64,000 nt of DNA from Gordionus sp. m RMFG-2023 (taxonomy: Eukaryota > Nematomorpha > Gordioida > Chordodea > Parachordodidae): assembly GCF_954871325.1 (NCBI RefSeq), contig NC_088775.1, positions 10,145,561 to 10,209,560 of the forward strand, read 5' to 3'. A model generated the notes under the pieces. That model saw only the letters and a program-made list of their open reading frames with translations, did not search any database and was not told the origin of the DNA. The position numbers and the translations under genes are program-made. This document shows positions 25,574 through 37,809 of the stretch, in pieces (the stretch's first letter is position 1; each line of letters starts with the position of its first letter).

Positions 25574-27640
25574 CGGATTTTTGGAAAATATTTATTGCGT
25601 TATTTTGAAATAGGTTTTTATTATTTAAAACACTATTTTAAAATGTATATTTTAGAATGATAAAATCATGTGAATTAATTACGTACGATTTGACATTTAT
25701 AAGAATTATATATTTAACCAAATATTTATTTATGTATCATATAGGCATAGTCAGGAACCCCCCTTCCCCCTCACTTTTATTAGAAAATCCTATCAGACTA
25801 TGCTATATGATAAGCGCGCCATTTATGCTTATACCCTTTTAAACCAAAATTAAACATTATATTATAAAAAAAATTATATTTATAGTAATCTCTATATTAT
25901 TTATATTAACCCAATAATGAGATGGGCATCCTATTTTTTTGCTCGCAATATTTTATTTTTCTGTAATATGTTTGTATTAAAAATTATATTTGTGAACAAA
26001 GATTTAATTTTTTATTTAGTTCCTTTTCTTCAAAAAAATGCAAGACCATGTATTCGCATAAACCTTGTTATTCATAGGTATATTTATCTTGACTCTTATA
26101 GCATAATATATTATTATTGTTTTTAAAAAGAATTTATTATTAATATTTTATAGTATACTGTAAAAGATCTTATAATTAAATTGCAAAGCGATGGAACCTA
26201 CACCCCCCCCCCCTAGTCAAAGTACATGAAACCCATTTAATATTTTCACTATTTTTTTTTACAAGGTACAAACAAATTATCATTACAACATACATATTTT
26301 TTTTAAATGATTAATTTTATCTCCTTCCAATGCATACTTTCTCTAGAATAATTCAGGCTTTTAAAAAAAAATATTTGTTTTTATCTTTTTTGTAGAATTT
26401 TATTCATATCAATTATTACTGCTTTTAATATCAACAATTTTAAAAGAAATTTTTACCTTGTTCTCTGAATTTGTATGCAAAAAAACATATACTTTCCTTC
26501 GATTTAATGTTATTATATCAATATTTATTTTAATTAATGATTTATGAAAATGTTTTTTTATGTATAATATAAACTCTCCATAAAATTATTTTTCAAAATG
26601 TAATTACTTATGAAAATTAAATGTTTTTTTAAAATTCCATTTACAACTGTAAGATAATGATTTTAATAATTTAATTAATATAAAATATCGGTATCAAACT
26701 GCTATTGCTAGCCTATGATTTATCCTCAACTTATAATATGAGGCGTAATTTAATATCAAATTATTTTGAGCAAAAAGATATATTAATTAATATATCTAAC
26801 CAGAGATCTTTTATGGAATATCTATCAAACATAAGACTTTAAAATTATTGAGAGAGGCTGCATTATACAATTTCATGTTATTAATTTCTAATATTAAACA
26901 AGAAATTTGAAAAACAATGCAATAAAATTTAATAAATCATTTATGTTATTAAAGTGATCTTATTTTGTAAAATGCCCCGAAATGTTACTTCCTTTATGTA
27001 AGGAATAACCTTAATTAGTTCCCTGCAACTTAGATTTTTTTTTCAGCAGCTCGTCCGAACGATGATAATTTTTTTTAGGTCTAAACCAGGCTCATGGCCC
27101 GAATTTTTAAATGTTATGTATTAAATTTAAATCTGCTTGTTAATTTCATTCTATTTACTAATATGAATTTAAAAAAATGTAAAATAATTATATTAGAAAA
27201 TTATATTATCGTTCTGCATTTATTTACAGTTATATATATATTCTATTGATCTTTTTATATTTCAGCCATATCCTTAATTATAAATAGATCTAATCCATTA
27301 ATAGACTTTGAGGCAATATATTTTAAAATTAGAATGTGATTGGAAGATAATAATTGCAAGAATTGCTTATAAGAATAACTGCAAGATAAGGTGCATTCCT
27401 TATGTTATTCTTAATATTCTATTTAATATAAATATTTTATTTATTGCATATTATATAATATAAATTTTATTAATACATTGAAATAAGTAGGAAAAAAATC
27501 CCCCTTATTATTCTCATCTGGGTAACAAAAGTTTGTCGGCTTCCTTGCAAAAAAAACCAGCAATATTATGCGAGGATAGGATTCGTATAATTCACGTGCG
27601 TTCTCCTTAGAACCCTGCGGAATAAATGAATGATATAAAA
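25574..27640. other. Gene-free region downstream of ATG9
   Basis: ATG9 3' UTR then AT-rich sequence with an 11-C run at 26203-26213. No gene or repeat with clear ends. Sequence near 27500-27545 (ATCCCCCTTATT, GGTAACAAAAGTTTGTC) has a relative at about 42155-42180, so a dispersed repeat is likely. Confidence 0.35.
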
Positions 27641-27754
27641 ATTAGAGATATTCAAATGTATCAGATCGGTACCCGAACGAGCTTATTTCTAGAAAATCCG
27701 ATCGGCATTTAAAAACCATATCGGATTTTTAAATTTATTTTTAGCACACTAATA

Positions 27755-28860
27755 AAACCAAAACAGAAATATGTTCCCTCAACCCCGAGATACACTTTGA
27801 TTTATTTAAAGATTACACTTTTATCGAGAAAGAAAATATCCAACTCTTGGGTTCCCAATTACTTTATAGGAAAAAATTATCAATAAAACTTTTTCTGAAA
27901 TTCAAAACCTGGAAAAGTTCGTCAATCATATTTCATTGCACCAACTTTTTTACTTATTAAAAGTGTTTATATCTACCTAAAATCTCGCAGCTTTCCCAAT
28001 CATCCTCCTCATTCACCGCCTCAAAATTTTTCAAACAACACAATATTCGCTTAAAAACCTTTATAGAAATAATCCTCAACCTTTCATTATCGGACTTTAA
28101 TTGGCACCTTGCCCAATTACCTACTAAAATAGGTGGCATCGGGCTTGATCCCTTAGAAATATTATTCATATCTTTATTTATCTCAAATTGCCTACCCTTC
28201 AAATCAACGATCTCATCATTCATAAATCCAATGATGATCTTTTAACAGCAGCAATCGAACGATGGAATCAACTCACCCCAGACGGATTTACATTTCCAAC
28301 TAAAATTTCCAACAAATCTATTATCGAACCCCTAGTAAAGAAACTACAAAATTGCCTTAACCCTTCCGATATTAACGACATACAACTATTACAATTCAAC
28401 GATAAATATGGCCGGCATTAATAGCTCAAAGCACTTCCAAGCCAAACCTTAGTTAATTTTTTAATTAATGACCAACTGAAATAGGATTTAGACTCGCTTA
28501 CAAAGCAATAACCTTGCCACCAATGCAACAACATACCCGTTCAACCTAAAGCCCGACACGGCCTAAACTGCACTTGCAGCCAAAGTCGCCATCTCCGGCA
28601 TAAAGCAATTAATATAATCATCCATAACTCTTTTAATAAGGCTAAAATACTCAACATCCTCTAGCCAACCAACCGTTTATTGCAGGACAACCTCAGACCC
28701 GACGGATTAACCTGTACCCCTATTTGGGACGCAACCTCCGTCTCCTCCTTTCTTTCATCAATTAATTCAAACCCTCTTATTATCGGGGAAAATAAAAAAA
28801 TTAATAAATTCAAAATTAAATAACTTTATATTTCAGCCAATAGTCACATCAACTAGCGGC
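27755..28860 (+). mobile_element. Decayed retroelement reverse transcriptase/endonuclease relic
   Basis: The plus strand reads, across several frames, fragments matching the open copy at 46861-48294: a LLGSQL segment, HLAQLPTKIGGIGLDPLEI (compare ATLPTKFGGLGIRSPLDLA), a cysteine/histidine block ending SRHLRHKAIN (compare NGRFIRHKQCN), and LRPDGLTCTPIWDATS (compare KRPDGISQIPW and VWDYS). It covers only the region C-terminal to the RT active site, as does its relative, suggesting 5' truncation on insertion, the habit of non-LTR elements. Multiple stops and frameshifts make it non-functional. The open frames at 27957-28223 (-) and 28188-28421 (+) are fragments or shadows of it. Confidence 0.8.
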
Positions 28861-29035
28861 AATTTTTCCCAGTCTACGTATTTTTAATATTTTAGTGTTT
28901 TATAATTTAATAATTATTGTAAACTAAGTTAATATATAATTTAATAAATATAGATATAAAATATTTTTATAAAAGTGTTGCAACTATTTTACATTTTTTT
29001 AAAAAACGAATCAGCTCAGAGCTATGTAAAAAGAC

Positions 29036-29256
29036 CTTTTCTTAAGGATATGTCCAAAATCGTTTTTAAAAAATTAGAAAAGTTTTCAAATTTTCAGAAG
29101 TTTTAAAATTTTAATGAAATAGTATGATAAATTTTTGGAATTATATTTAGACATGTTTATATTTTTATATAAAAAAAGTTTATTTCTTCTTTTTCGAAAA
29201 AGTTTTAAAGATTTGCGAATTGATTTTTTTAAAATATTGTTGACACAGCCTAATGT
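29036..29256. repeat. TIR MITE, family A (copy 2)
   Basis: Begins TTAAGGATATGTCCAAAATC and ends TTGACACAGCCTAA. Both ends and the interior (TTTAATGAAATAG, AGACATGTTTATATTTTTAT) match the element at 7452-7645, more diverged. Confidence 0.6.
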
Positions 29257-29534
29257 AAAAAACAAAAAATAAACAATAATTAAATCATTTCTTTAAAAAA
29301 AATTTAAAACACTCAAAAATTAAATTTATAAAATTTGCAATAAATTATTGTTAAATTGTTTTTAAAATATTGGCTAATTATTTTTTTTATTTAATTCAGT
29401 TATATATTGTTTGTAGTAAGATTGATATTAATATTACACTAAATGAATTCTAATAGAATTTATTTACTTTCTTTTAAAATAAATATTAATTTACCAGAAT
29501 ATAAGCAGGGGATATTTTAATAATAGTAACTCTG

Positions 29535-29638
29535 TATTCACAGGTCAAGCGATTTGTTGCGAAGTATACAAAATATAATATAAAACCTCTACATTAAGTT
29601 TTGTATACTTTGCCTCGAATTCGCGCTAACTGTGAATG
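29535..29638. repeat. 104-bp palindromic MITE
   Basis: The left arm TATTCACAGGTCAAGCGATT and the right arm, read in reverse complement as CATTCACAGTTAGCGCGAAT, both run on to AAGTATACAAAA. The arms meet at a short A/T-rich centre. Related termini occur in ATG9 intron 2. Confidence 0.65.
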
Positions 29639-30711
29639 CAAGGAAAGATTCTTTGGAATACTTATTTTACAAGGAAGTTACAAAAGGAAATATTCTGATC
29701 ATATTTAAAATTAAATTAAAAGGTTGAAAATTATAATAATAACAAGTTAGTTTTTTATAGGATCGGCTTTTTAAAAAATATTTTTAATTTTGAATTGGTA
29801 TGGTAATAAATATATGTGAATTGGAAAGCCCTAATGAATTATGAAATATTATATAACAAATTATTATAATTTTTTAAACTTTTCTTATTTTATTAAAAAG
29901 GGGTTTATTTTACAATTCAGATATTGTGGCCTAAACTGACCATTCATTTATTTAAATTGTTTCTCATAAGTTTTATATATATCATTGATTGTTATTGTTA
30001 TTGTCATTTTGATTTTCCATATAAATAATTTGTATTAAAATTTTATGAAAACTATTTTTTTTAAAAAATCAGTTTTATAAATTTATACATTTTTTTTATG
30101 TCTAAAACCAAAATGGCTTTTCAACAGCTGATCAACGATACTTAAATATAAAATATATTTATAAAATTAAATATGAGTTTAGAATAGTATTTTATTTAAT
30201 ATTAGAACCGTCCTATATTTTTAATCATGTAATTAATGCCCCACTCTGTATGACTAATCTCAATAGATAAAATTTTTTATTGGTTTATAGAGTTGACGAA
30301 TAGCCTTCACGTCAGATCCAATGAGATTTTAGCAAGGAGATAAATGCACGACTTTCGTTTTTACAATGATATCTGGGACAATAGTATCCTTTTTCGTTAT
30401 GGTTTTAGTCATACATATCATATCAATAACAAATCTAAAAAATATTTTAAATTAATTTTAACAAAAACTAGCGTTTCTAATAAGAAAAATAATATTATAT
30501 AATGTATAATTGATTTATTTATATCAAAGAATTTAAACATAAAGTGTTATTTTATATAACTTTATACAAGTTGAACTGCATTTAAACAATCATTTATTCT
30601 AGCCTAAATTGTTACAATTAAATGTTCAGACATAAAATAAGATATAATAAAGTTATAAAATAAAATGCGATATAGAATATTTATAATAATATTTTAAAAG
30701 GTTGGCCCATA
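29639..30711. other. Gene-free stretch
   Basis: AT-rich, no gene or repeat boundaries recognised. Confidence 0.35.
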
Positions 30712-31060
30712 GGCATATCCAGAATTGTGATAAAGAAAGGGTGGGGGGGGGGCTATTAGTTGGAGTTTTCTCCTTAAATTTTAACGGAGGTCTCTAGGTA
30801 TTGTGGGCCTTTGGCTATAAAAGATTTTTATATTAATTTTGAGATTTAATTTTTTTATGAAAATGCTTCTTTTTTTTACAAAAAATTGTGAATCTTAGTC
30901 GTTATTTTAAAAATTTATTAACTATTACTATTTCTTCCAATTATTATTTATATTGATATATTGAAAACATATATAGAAAGGATGGGGGGGGGGGGTCTAT
31001 TGGGGGAACGAGAACAGGAAATAAGGGGAATTCCCTTGCCTGTCATGGCTACTCCCATGA
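30712..31060. repeat. Dispersed repeat, family B (copy 2)
   Basis: Contains GGCATATCCAGAATTGTG, a G10 run (30743-30752), TAACGGAGGTCTCTAGGTA, GGGCCTTTGGCTATAAAAG and a G12 run (30984-30995). The first 100 bp match 43836-43985 in reverse complement. Confidence 0.55.
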
Positions 31061-31306
31061 GTTCACCGATTATAAGCCTTTAACTGTCATATATTTGTAT
31101 GTAATAAAAATTTGGGCATAATTTCTATTTTTAAATAATTATTATTAATTTAAAAAATATTTAACCGGTTTTTAATTTTTTTTATCGTGATATAATATTG
31201 TATTTAAGATTTTGGGAAGAATAGGGGTTGTTGTTTAGAGAGCAATTTTTATGAGCTCTAGATATGATATTTATGGAAATAAAAATTCTAAGAGGTGGGC
31301 CACTCC

Positions 31307-31902
31307 TTCGTTACGCTCAGCGTCTACATGACAGGATTTTCACTGGATGCAAACCCCCTTCAATAACATTTGCCTACCCCCTAAAAATTTCGCCGCCTTC
31401 GGCGGCGGTGTCTGTCTATTATTATTTTCACCTTTTTAATTTATTGATACGTTTTTCAGAGAATTTATTTAGGATAACTTAAATTAATCTATCTCTAATA
31501 CCAACTATCGATATTTTGTGAATATACAGAATTTATTTTTTAGATAATAAATTCAATTAAAACCTCCATTATTTAAAATGAATTAATTATTATGCCATTA
31601 TGAGCTTGCTGAAATATCTAAACCTTTTAAATGTAGCAAAAAGTTTTATTTGGAAAACAATGTGTATGATTGTTTGCAATATATAGATTTGGTCGATGAA
31701 TTGTATTGTAATAAATCTATAATAAAAGTATTAATTTTTACAGCAATAAATTTTGTCCTATTTCATCTCAAAATTTAATAGATAACCACCCAAAAAATTT
31801 ATCCTACCCCCATTAAAGCAGCCTATCCCCTACCCCTCTCAAAAATATAGGATGCAAACTGTTCCTACCCCTCCCGCTCATGTAGACACTGGTTACGCTT
31901 AT
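31307..31902. repeat. Inverted-repeat element with a GC-rich hairpin
   Basis: The left arm (31307-31331, ending CGTCTACATGA) pairs with the right arm (31878-31902, TCATGTAGACACTGGTTACG). Inside is a perfect hairpin CGCCGCC-TTC-GGCGGCG at 31391-31407, startling in this AT-rich context, and shared GGATGCAAAC segments near both arms. The 72-residue frame at 31264-31482 crosses the element and is not a gene. Confidence 0.55.
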
Positions 31903-32840
31903 TGTTCTGGAATTAAATAAGATACGAATAATTAAGTTACAAAATAATGGGATTTATAATATTAGATATTTTAATAGTTCGGACAGAAAATAAAATTCAA
32001 AAAATATTTTTAAAAAAGAAAAGTGTAATTAAATTAGAATAGAACAAGATTTACAAAAAATAGAATAAAATTTACAAAAATTGCATTACGTTTTAAACTA
32101 GAGAATCTTATTAAAATTTCACTACACCACATTGATATATCTAAAGCTTCTTATTATAATGAAGTTGTTTTAGTTACATATTTATTGATTGTTAGGTTTT
32201 TTACACCATAATAAATGCTTCTTTTTAAAAAAAACTCTATTCCCATTTAACTGAAACCTTCAAATATTCACTACTTGATTTCTATTTTATAGAGTAGTAA
32301 GCCTTCTCAATATGAATGGGAATGTTTAAAAATTTATAATTAATTTTTTTGCTCACCAGAGTATTCTTTTACATATCTGAATTGTTTTTACAAGTCTCTT
32401 CAGGAGAGAAAAAAATTAAAGGCAACATACCTAGATTTACCCCCTCTTTCCTCATTTTCTTACTCTTAACCATTATGGAAGGCTACCCCCACCCCCTTCT
32501 CTTTAAAAAAAAATGGGGGCATAGAGCTTTAGATCACTCCATTGGCATAGGTACTAGTGTTTTCTTGAAGACAAATATTACAAAATTTGGAAATTGCTTT
32601 CTATTTTTTTGGAACAATAAAATTTATAAAATTCCCTGGTTTTTTTCATTGGTTGATGGGGGTGGGGGATGCCTTTGATCGTAAGACACTTCATCGTATT
32701 TTTCGTCCAACTCGTCCAATTTGTTCAAAATGGAGTTACTAATAGTCAAGTGATCGAAATAATAATATCTAGATTAGCTTGCAATCAAAGTTATGTCAAA
32801 GTATTTTACATTTTTTCTAATATCGATTATTTAGAACAAA
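31903..32840. other. Gene-free stretch upstream of the RRM gene
   Basis: No gene recognised. Frames at 32349-32678 and 32669-32860 have no family features. Confidence 0.35.
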
Positions 32841-33668
32841 ATGTTCATAGCAAATTCTGAGGCAAAAAGAATAATTGAAATACAAACTTGCAAGGATGCT
32901 AGGAGTATTGTTAATCGGAAACGAAACCAATATTATAACAAGGTAATAATTACTTTATGTATATAGCTACATTTTTATAGTCTGACAATATATATTCAAT
33001 TAGACAATATATCCCATTGAAAATTACTATTCAAAACCCACAGGGAAATCATGAAATACCAAACTATATTAATATAACAGAACAATATAAAACTGAAGTA
33101 ATATATTTTTTTACAATTTTTATGCTATTTTATTATAGGATATCAGCTCCTCAGATGAATTTAAAATTAAGGTTTCAAATTTTCCACCCTCAGTTACAAA
33201 TGATGATATCATTAAACTTTTTGAAAAAATAGGTGAAATCAAGAATTATAAATCATATGGGCTAGGACTTATTGAATTTGTGTATAAGGAAAAACAACAT
33301 GCAATCAAAGCAATAAATGAATATAATAATAAGAAAATTGATGGTTAATATATATTAAACTTATATAATATTTGCAATTGTTTATATATTACTATTATAG
33401 GTATACCATTGTTAATTCAGCCAGTGTTTTTTATAAATTCTTCATCAAATAAACCCATAGTAAAAAAAACAAATATTAGGATTCTAAAACAGTAAATTAT
33501 TTTTTGTATAATATTTTTATTCTTTTTAGCCTGAGTTTGAATCAAATGAAGAAAAACAAAATTAAAATTTTGAAGGTAAATGCAATTAAAAATAAACATT
33601 TTAAAACTTATAATAATAAACATCTAAAAAATGGGCTTGATGGGCCTTCATTTATAGTAAAAATTTAA
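32841..33668 (+). CDS. Small RRM protein, POLDIP3/SKAR- or ALYREF-like, five exons
   Basis: Predicted nuclear RNA-binding adaptor linking mRNA to export or translation factors. Exons: 32841-32942, 33044-33097, 33139-33343, 33401-33491, 33530-33668; all introns are GT/AG with matching phases (0,0,1,2), giving 196 residues. Introns are only 101, 41, 57 and 38 bp. Exon 1 has a KDARSIV segment like the DAR-rich N-terminus of POLDIP3. The RRM occupies about residues 60-130: RNP2-like KVSNFP (63-68), VTNDDIIKLFEKIGEI, RNP1-like GLGLIEFVY (93-101), and EYNNKKIDGIPL, closest in my memory to POLDIP3 (VTEDDIVELF, KYNNRxLDGQPM) rather than ALYREF. The C-terminus GPSFIVKI recalls the short terminal motif of POLDIP3. 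The start follows an in-frame TAG and has AACAAA before ATG. AATAAA lies near 33750. The last exon is the least certain; read-through of the exon 4 donor would end the protein at ILKQ. Confidence 0.75.
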
Positions 33669-33755
33669 TGCGTATTAGATACATGCTTTGATATTACAAG
33701 ATAATTTGTATTACTTTATTTATACATTATACTATTTATATTTTTTTTAAATAAA

Positions 33756-35308
33756 TTATTTTTTGTACAATGTAAAAGAATTTTATTCAAGAATGAAATC
33801 TGAAAAATATATTGAGCCTTATAAATTATAATTTATTTATACAAGATTTGAAAAAAAAAAAATTTTAATTTTATTAAGCAGCATCTGAAGGTCAACTGCC
33901 CAGTTTTCTTGGTTTAGTTTTTAGAATTTGTCCCATGGTTGGCTTCGTTCAGCCTTTTCAGTCAAACAGATCTACTTAATTTATTTAGATTTATCAACCC
34001 TTTTTATTAATACATTTGTTTACTCTCATAAAATAATATTTGCCTTAATATTATAACTATGGTAATTTTTTTAAATTTAAGTTCATAGATAGGGAATTTA
34101 CATAGTTTAACTATTCTAAAATATCTATTCATATGTACACAATAATAAGTTTCCTTGACTATCTCTACCAGTTAGATATTATTTGAAAACAACTTGAGTT
34201 CTTTGTGAATAAACATTTTCCAAATCAGGTGACTTACTAAAAAGAAATACAGAGGTAGACTGTCCATAGGACCAGATGGGCATTTTGCCCATGAGAGTAT
34301 GTGAATAAGTTTATTTTTTTTAGGTCAGAATAAGTAATCATAATAGAGGCAAATTAGAAATTTTTTTTTATCATATATATTTAAGTTAAATTGAATTGTA
34401 AATGATTCGATTTTTTAAATTAGAATAAAGAATTATTTGACCATACTTTTATTGATGACCTTTCTATCTAATGGTTGATATGATTAATTTATATAGAAAT
34501 GAAAGGCTTTTCTTTTTTGGAACTAATTTGTTGTCATAAATTTTGGGATAAGTTTTAAGTAATTGGGAATCTTGCTTGTAGAAAATTTTTTAATTAGAGA
34601 TATAAGTGAGATTCAGCGATTTTTGTTTCAGCAATTTAGAATGGGTACCTAAATCTGATGTCATATAAAGAAAGAACAATAAGAAAAACTTTAAAAATTG
34701 GGTTGGATATAAATTAAATTTATTTTAATTTTGTATTTGAATTCAATCAAATGTAAATAGTAAATTTTATTATTCGTACAAAAACGAATCAAATATAAAT
34801 AATGCACTATAAGATTTTGTTTTTGAATAGGCCCAATATAAGTTAACATGATTTTTCTTGTATCATTGTTATTTATAATTATACTAGTATTTAGAATATA
34901 AATTCATTAATGATATTACTCAACGTGATGGGTAATATCATTTAGTTATTGCTATATATGGTTAAACATTGGTTGGAGATATTGCGTGAGGTTAGGTTAT
35001 TTTAAAATTGATGATATTGGTATATACAAACCTGCTATATTCTAAAAATGAGTTTGCAGGATTTTCAATGATCAAAGTGATTTTAAAAAGGAGGATTAAT
35101 TGGAGCAAATGAAACACATATTATATAAGTATTGATGAATTTTTTTTTCAAATTACTAATTTATTAATCTTTATTTAATATTATGCATATTTACAAAGTC
35201 AAAATATAGAAAAATTAAATACAAATCTCTACACATTTATCGGATGTATTTTAAAAACTTTCTTATCTTTGCAAATAGTGTTGTTAAACTTTTTGCTTAT
35301 TAAAAATG
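33756..35308. other. Gene-free stretch
   Basis: AT-rich; no gene, no paired repeat ends recognised. Confidence 0.35.
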
Positions 35309-35442
35309 GTTGGTCCAATTTTTTGCCAAAAATATTATTCAAGCTTCGAGAGTTCATAAATAGATGTTCAAACCTTTCTGCCATCTATGAGCAAAATATC
35401 AGGCCTACTTAATATTTTTGGCTAAAATATTGGGTTAGCCGT
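35309..35442. repeat. TIR MITE, family C (copy 3)
   Basis: The left arm TTGGTCCAATTTTTTGCCAA pairs with the right arm TTTGGCTAAAATATTGGGTT. The interior GTTCAAACCTTTCTGCCATC is the reverse complement of the interior of 37147-37279, so the two copies sit in opposite orientation. Confidence 0.6.
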
Positions 35443-36155
35443 TCTCTTTGTAATTCATGTCAACTTTACCATTAATTCAGCTTTGAATAAATTCAGAGTA
35501 ATGATTGATTTTTTTTCGATTAGACTATTTCAATAATCTAAAAATTCTCCCTTAGCCTCATTTGAATGGAGAAGGTAAAATGTTGATTAGAGTTAAAAAT
35601 TTATCCACTTTATTTATGAAATTGAGTAAATTTAATTGTATATTTTATTAAAATAGATAAAATAAATTATACATGCATTGACAACCTGAAATGAAATATA
35701 CATAAACTGTTTGATTAACAATCAAATAGGTAAATCAGATTGGCATAATTCTTATTTTAATTGTTTTCTTTGCTACTTGAACTTGAAGAGTTTACTTAAT
35801 TATCTAAATGTAAACTGAATAAAATATACAATTGTTTATTATTTTATTTAATATTAAATTCAATATGATTAAAATTTTAAGATTTGACTATTTAGCCAAA
35901 TTTTCTTAGTTTCGTGAGATATAGCATTATTCTTCACAGACAGAAATTCATTTAGCGGGATTTTATCATCTAAAGCGATGGCAGATTTATGTATAATCTT
36001 CCTTAGATTAAGGAATACCTTTCGAATAAAAAAGTATAATTTAATAAAATAATTAAGAAGACTTCTTTCTATTAATTTTTTTTCACAACTTTCCAATTGT
36101 CATTTTCCATAATTTTATATAATTTTTCTGCTACCAAACTAGATCCAACTAGCTA
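35443..36155. other. Gene-free stretch
   Basis: A 75-residue minus-strand frame at 35869-36096 has unremarkable composition and no family features; I do not call it. Confidence 0.3.
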
Positions 36156-37115
36156 TAGCTCGGTTACGGTTATACATACGGATATCTGGGTTTGAGAATA
36201 TTAAAGAGTAAATCAAATACTAAATAATTGCCAAGTTTCAAAAGGTAATCTAATTTATTTTCGGTTTTGGCAAAGTGCCAACACTTTCTTATTTTGCTCA
36301 TAAATCACTAGCCGTTAATTCTGCTGATATGCCGTTTATAGATTCTTAATGTTCAATTAAAGGGCTACATATTGGCATAAGTATCCCTAATTGCACCTCA
36401 CTTTTTATAAATAATTCCGCCTACTTCACTTTTCTCAGATAAATAAATATTATTCGCTTGTGGTTAATGATACGGATATCCCGTTTTTAGAATATTAAAG
36501 TACAAATTGTAAACTAATTAATTGCCAAGTTTCAAAAGGTAATCTAATTTATTTTCGGTTTTGGCAAAGTGCCAACACTTTCTTATTTTGCTCATAACTC
36601 ACCAGCGGTTGATTCTGCTGGTGTCCGGATAGAAGTGCAATTAAGGCTCTAAATATTGGCATAATTTTTGTTAATTGCACCTCAAGTCGTTCTGCCAACT
36701 TCACGTTTTTTAAATAGGTATAGCTCGGTTACGGTTATACATACGGATATCCGGGTTGAGAATATTAAAGAGTAAATCAAATACTACATTATTGTTAAGT
36801 TTCAAAAAAGGATCTCTTTTATTTTCGGTTTTGGCAAAGTGCCAACATTTTCTTATTTTGCTCATAACTCACGAACGGTTCATTCTGCTGATGTCCGGAT
36901 AGAAGTGCAATTAGGTGAAATTAAGACTCTAAATAATGGCATAACTTTTGTTAATTGCACCTCAAGTCGTTCTGCCAACATCAAAATTTCACACTTTCCT
37001 TTTGCTCATAACTCACGAACGGTTCATTCTGCTGATGTCCGGATAGAAGTGCAATTAGGTGCAATTAAGGCTCTAAATAATGGCATAAATTTTGTCAATT
37101 GCACCTCAAAGTAAT
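36156..37115. repeat. Tandem array, units about 270-290 bp plus a partial unit
   Basis: Units share AGCTCGGTTACGGTTATACA, TTTTCGGTTTTGGCAAAGTG, CCAACACTTTCTTATTTTGC, GATGTCCGGATAGAAGTGCA and an inverted pair of TGCAATTA / TAATTGCACCT blocks. The GCCAAC landmark recurs at 36278, 36571 and 36841; the last, shortened unit repeats after 144 bp. The 91-residue frame at 36839-37114 is the translated repeat, not a gene. Confidence 0.8.
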
Positions 37116-37146
37116 AATAATAGTAGACCGATTCAAAATAAATTTG

Positions 37147-37279
37147 AGCCAACTTAACCCGATATTTTAGCCAAAAATATAACGCAAGTCTTATGCTCAT
37201 GGATGGCAGAAAGGTTGGACATCTATTAACGAAATCTTGAGGCTATGCCTTATTTTTGGCTAAAATATTGAGTTAGCCG
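37147..37279. repeat. TIR MITE, family C (copy 4)
   Basis: Ends AGCCAACTTAACCCGATATT and AATATTGAGTTAGCCG, both carrying the TTTTAGCCAAAAATA arm. It directly follows the tandem array. About 133 bp, no coding content. Confidence 0.7.
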
Positions 37280-37809
37280 TAGAACACCTCTAGCCAACTA
37301 AAGCCGATTTATTGAGGGGACTCTGAAGCCAACTCATGTTGCTCATTGAGCCACCCAATTTAAAGTTGCAAAACCTCGACTTTTTAACAACACAATCTCC
37401 AAACTTCATTAAATTTATCAAATCGAAGGCACCTTACAGGGTGATCTTTTGTACTTTATCTTTTTATGAGTGGGATACATGGTATATATTGCATTTTATT
37501 AGGTTTTTAATTTTAAGAATTTATAATAGTTTTTTAAATATAATTTCAAAAGTTTATAATAATTTTCATAACAATTTATTATAATAAATACAATCTTATT
37601 ATCATTATATACAAATTAAAACTTGAACGAAAAAGATAAACTATTAGGGAGAAGGGAAAAAAAATATCTAGAAATTGGAAATCCACCTTCTCAATATGCT
37701 TTTCTTCTTTTTCTCACCCTGTAATAATTTTAAAAAATATTGAATTTAGGATTTAAAAAGATAATTTAAAAATAGATTTTTATATAATTTTTTTTCCTAA
37801 TTAACATCC

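Noticed and set aside
35869-36096. 75-residue minus-strand frame
   Set aside because: No motif, no splice context and no start context; length is unremarkable for an AT-rich stretch.
36839-37114. 91-residue frame with an internal repeat
   Set aside because: It is the translated tandem array at 36156-37115; the repetition is at DNA level.
36156-37115. Tandem array considered as a CRISPR
   Set aside because: Units are about 280 bp with no unique spacers, in eukaryotic DNA.
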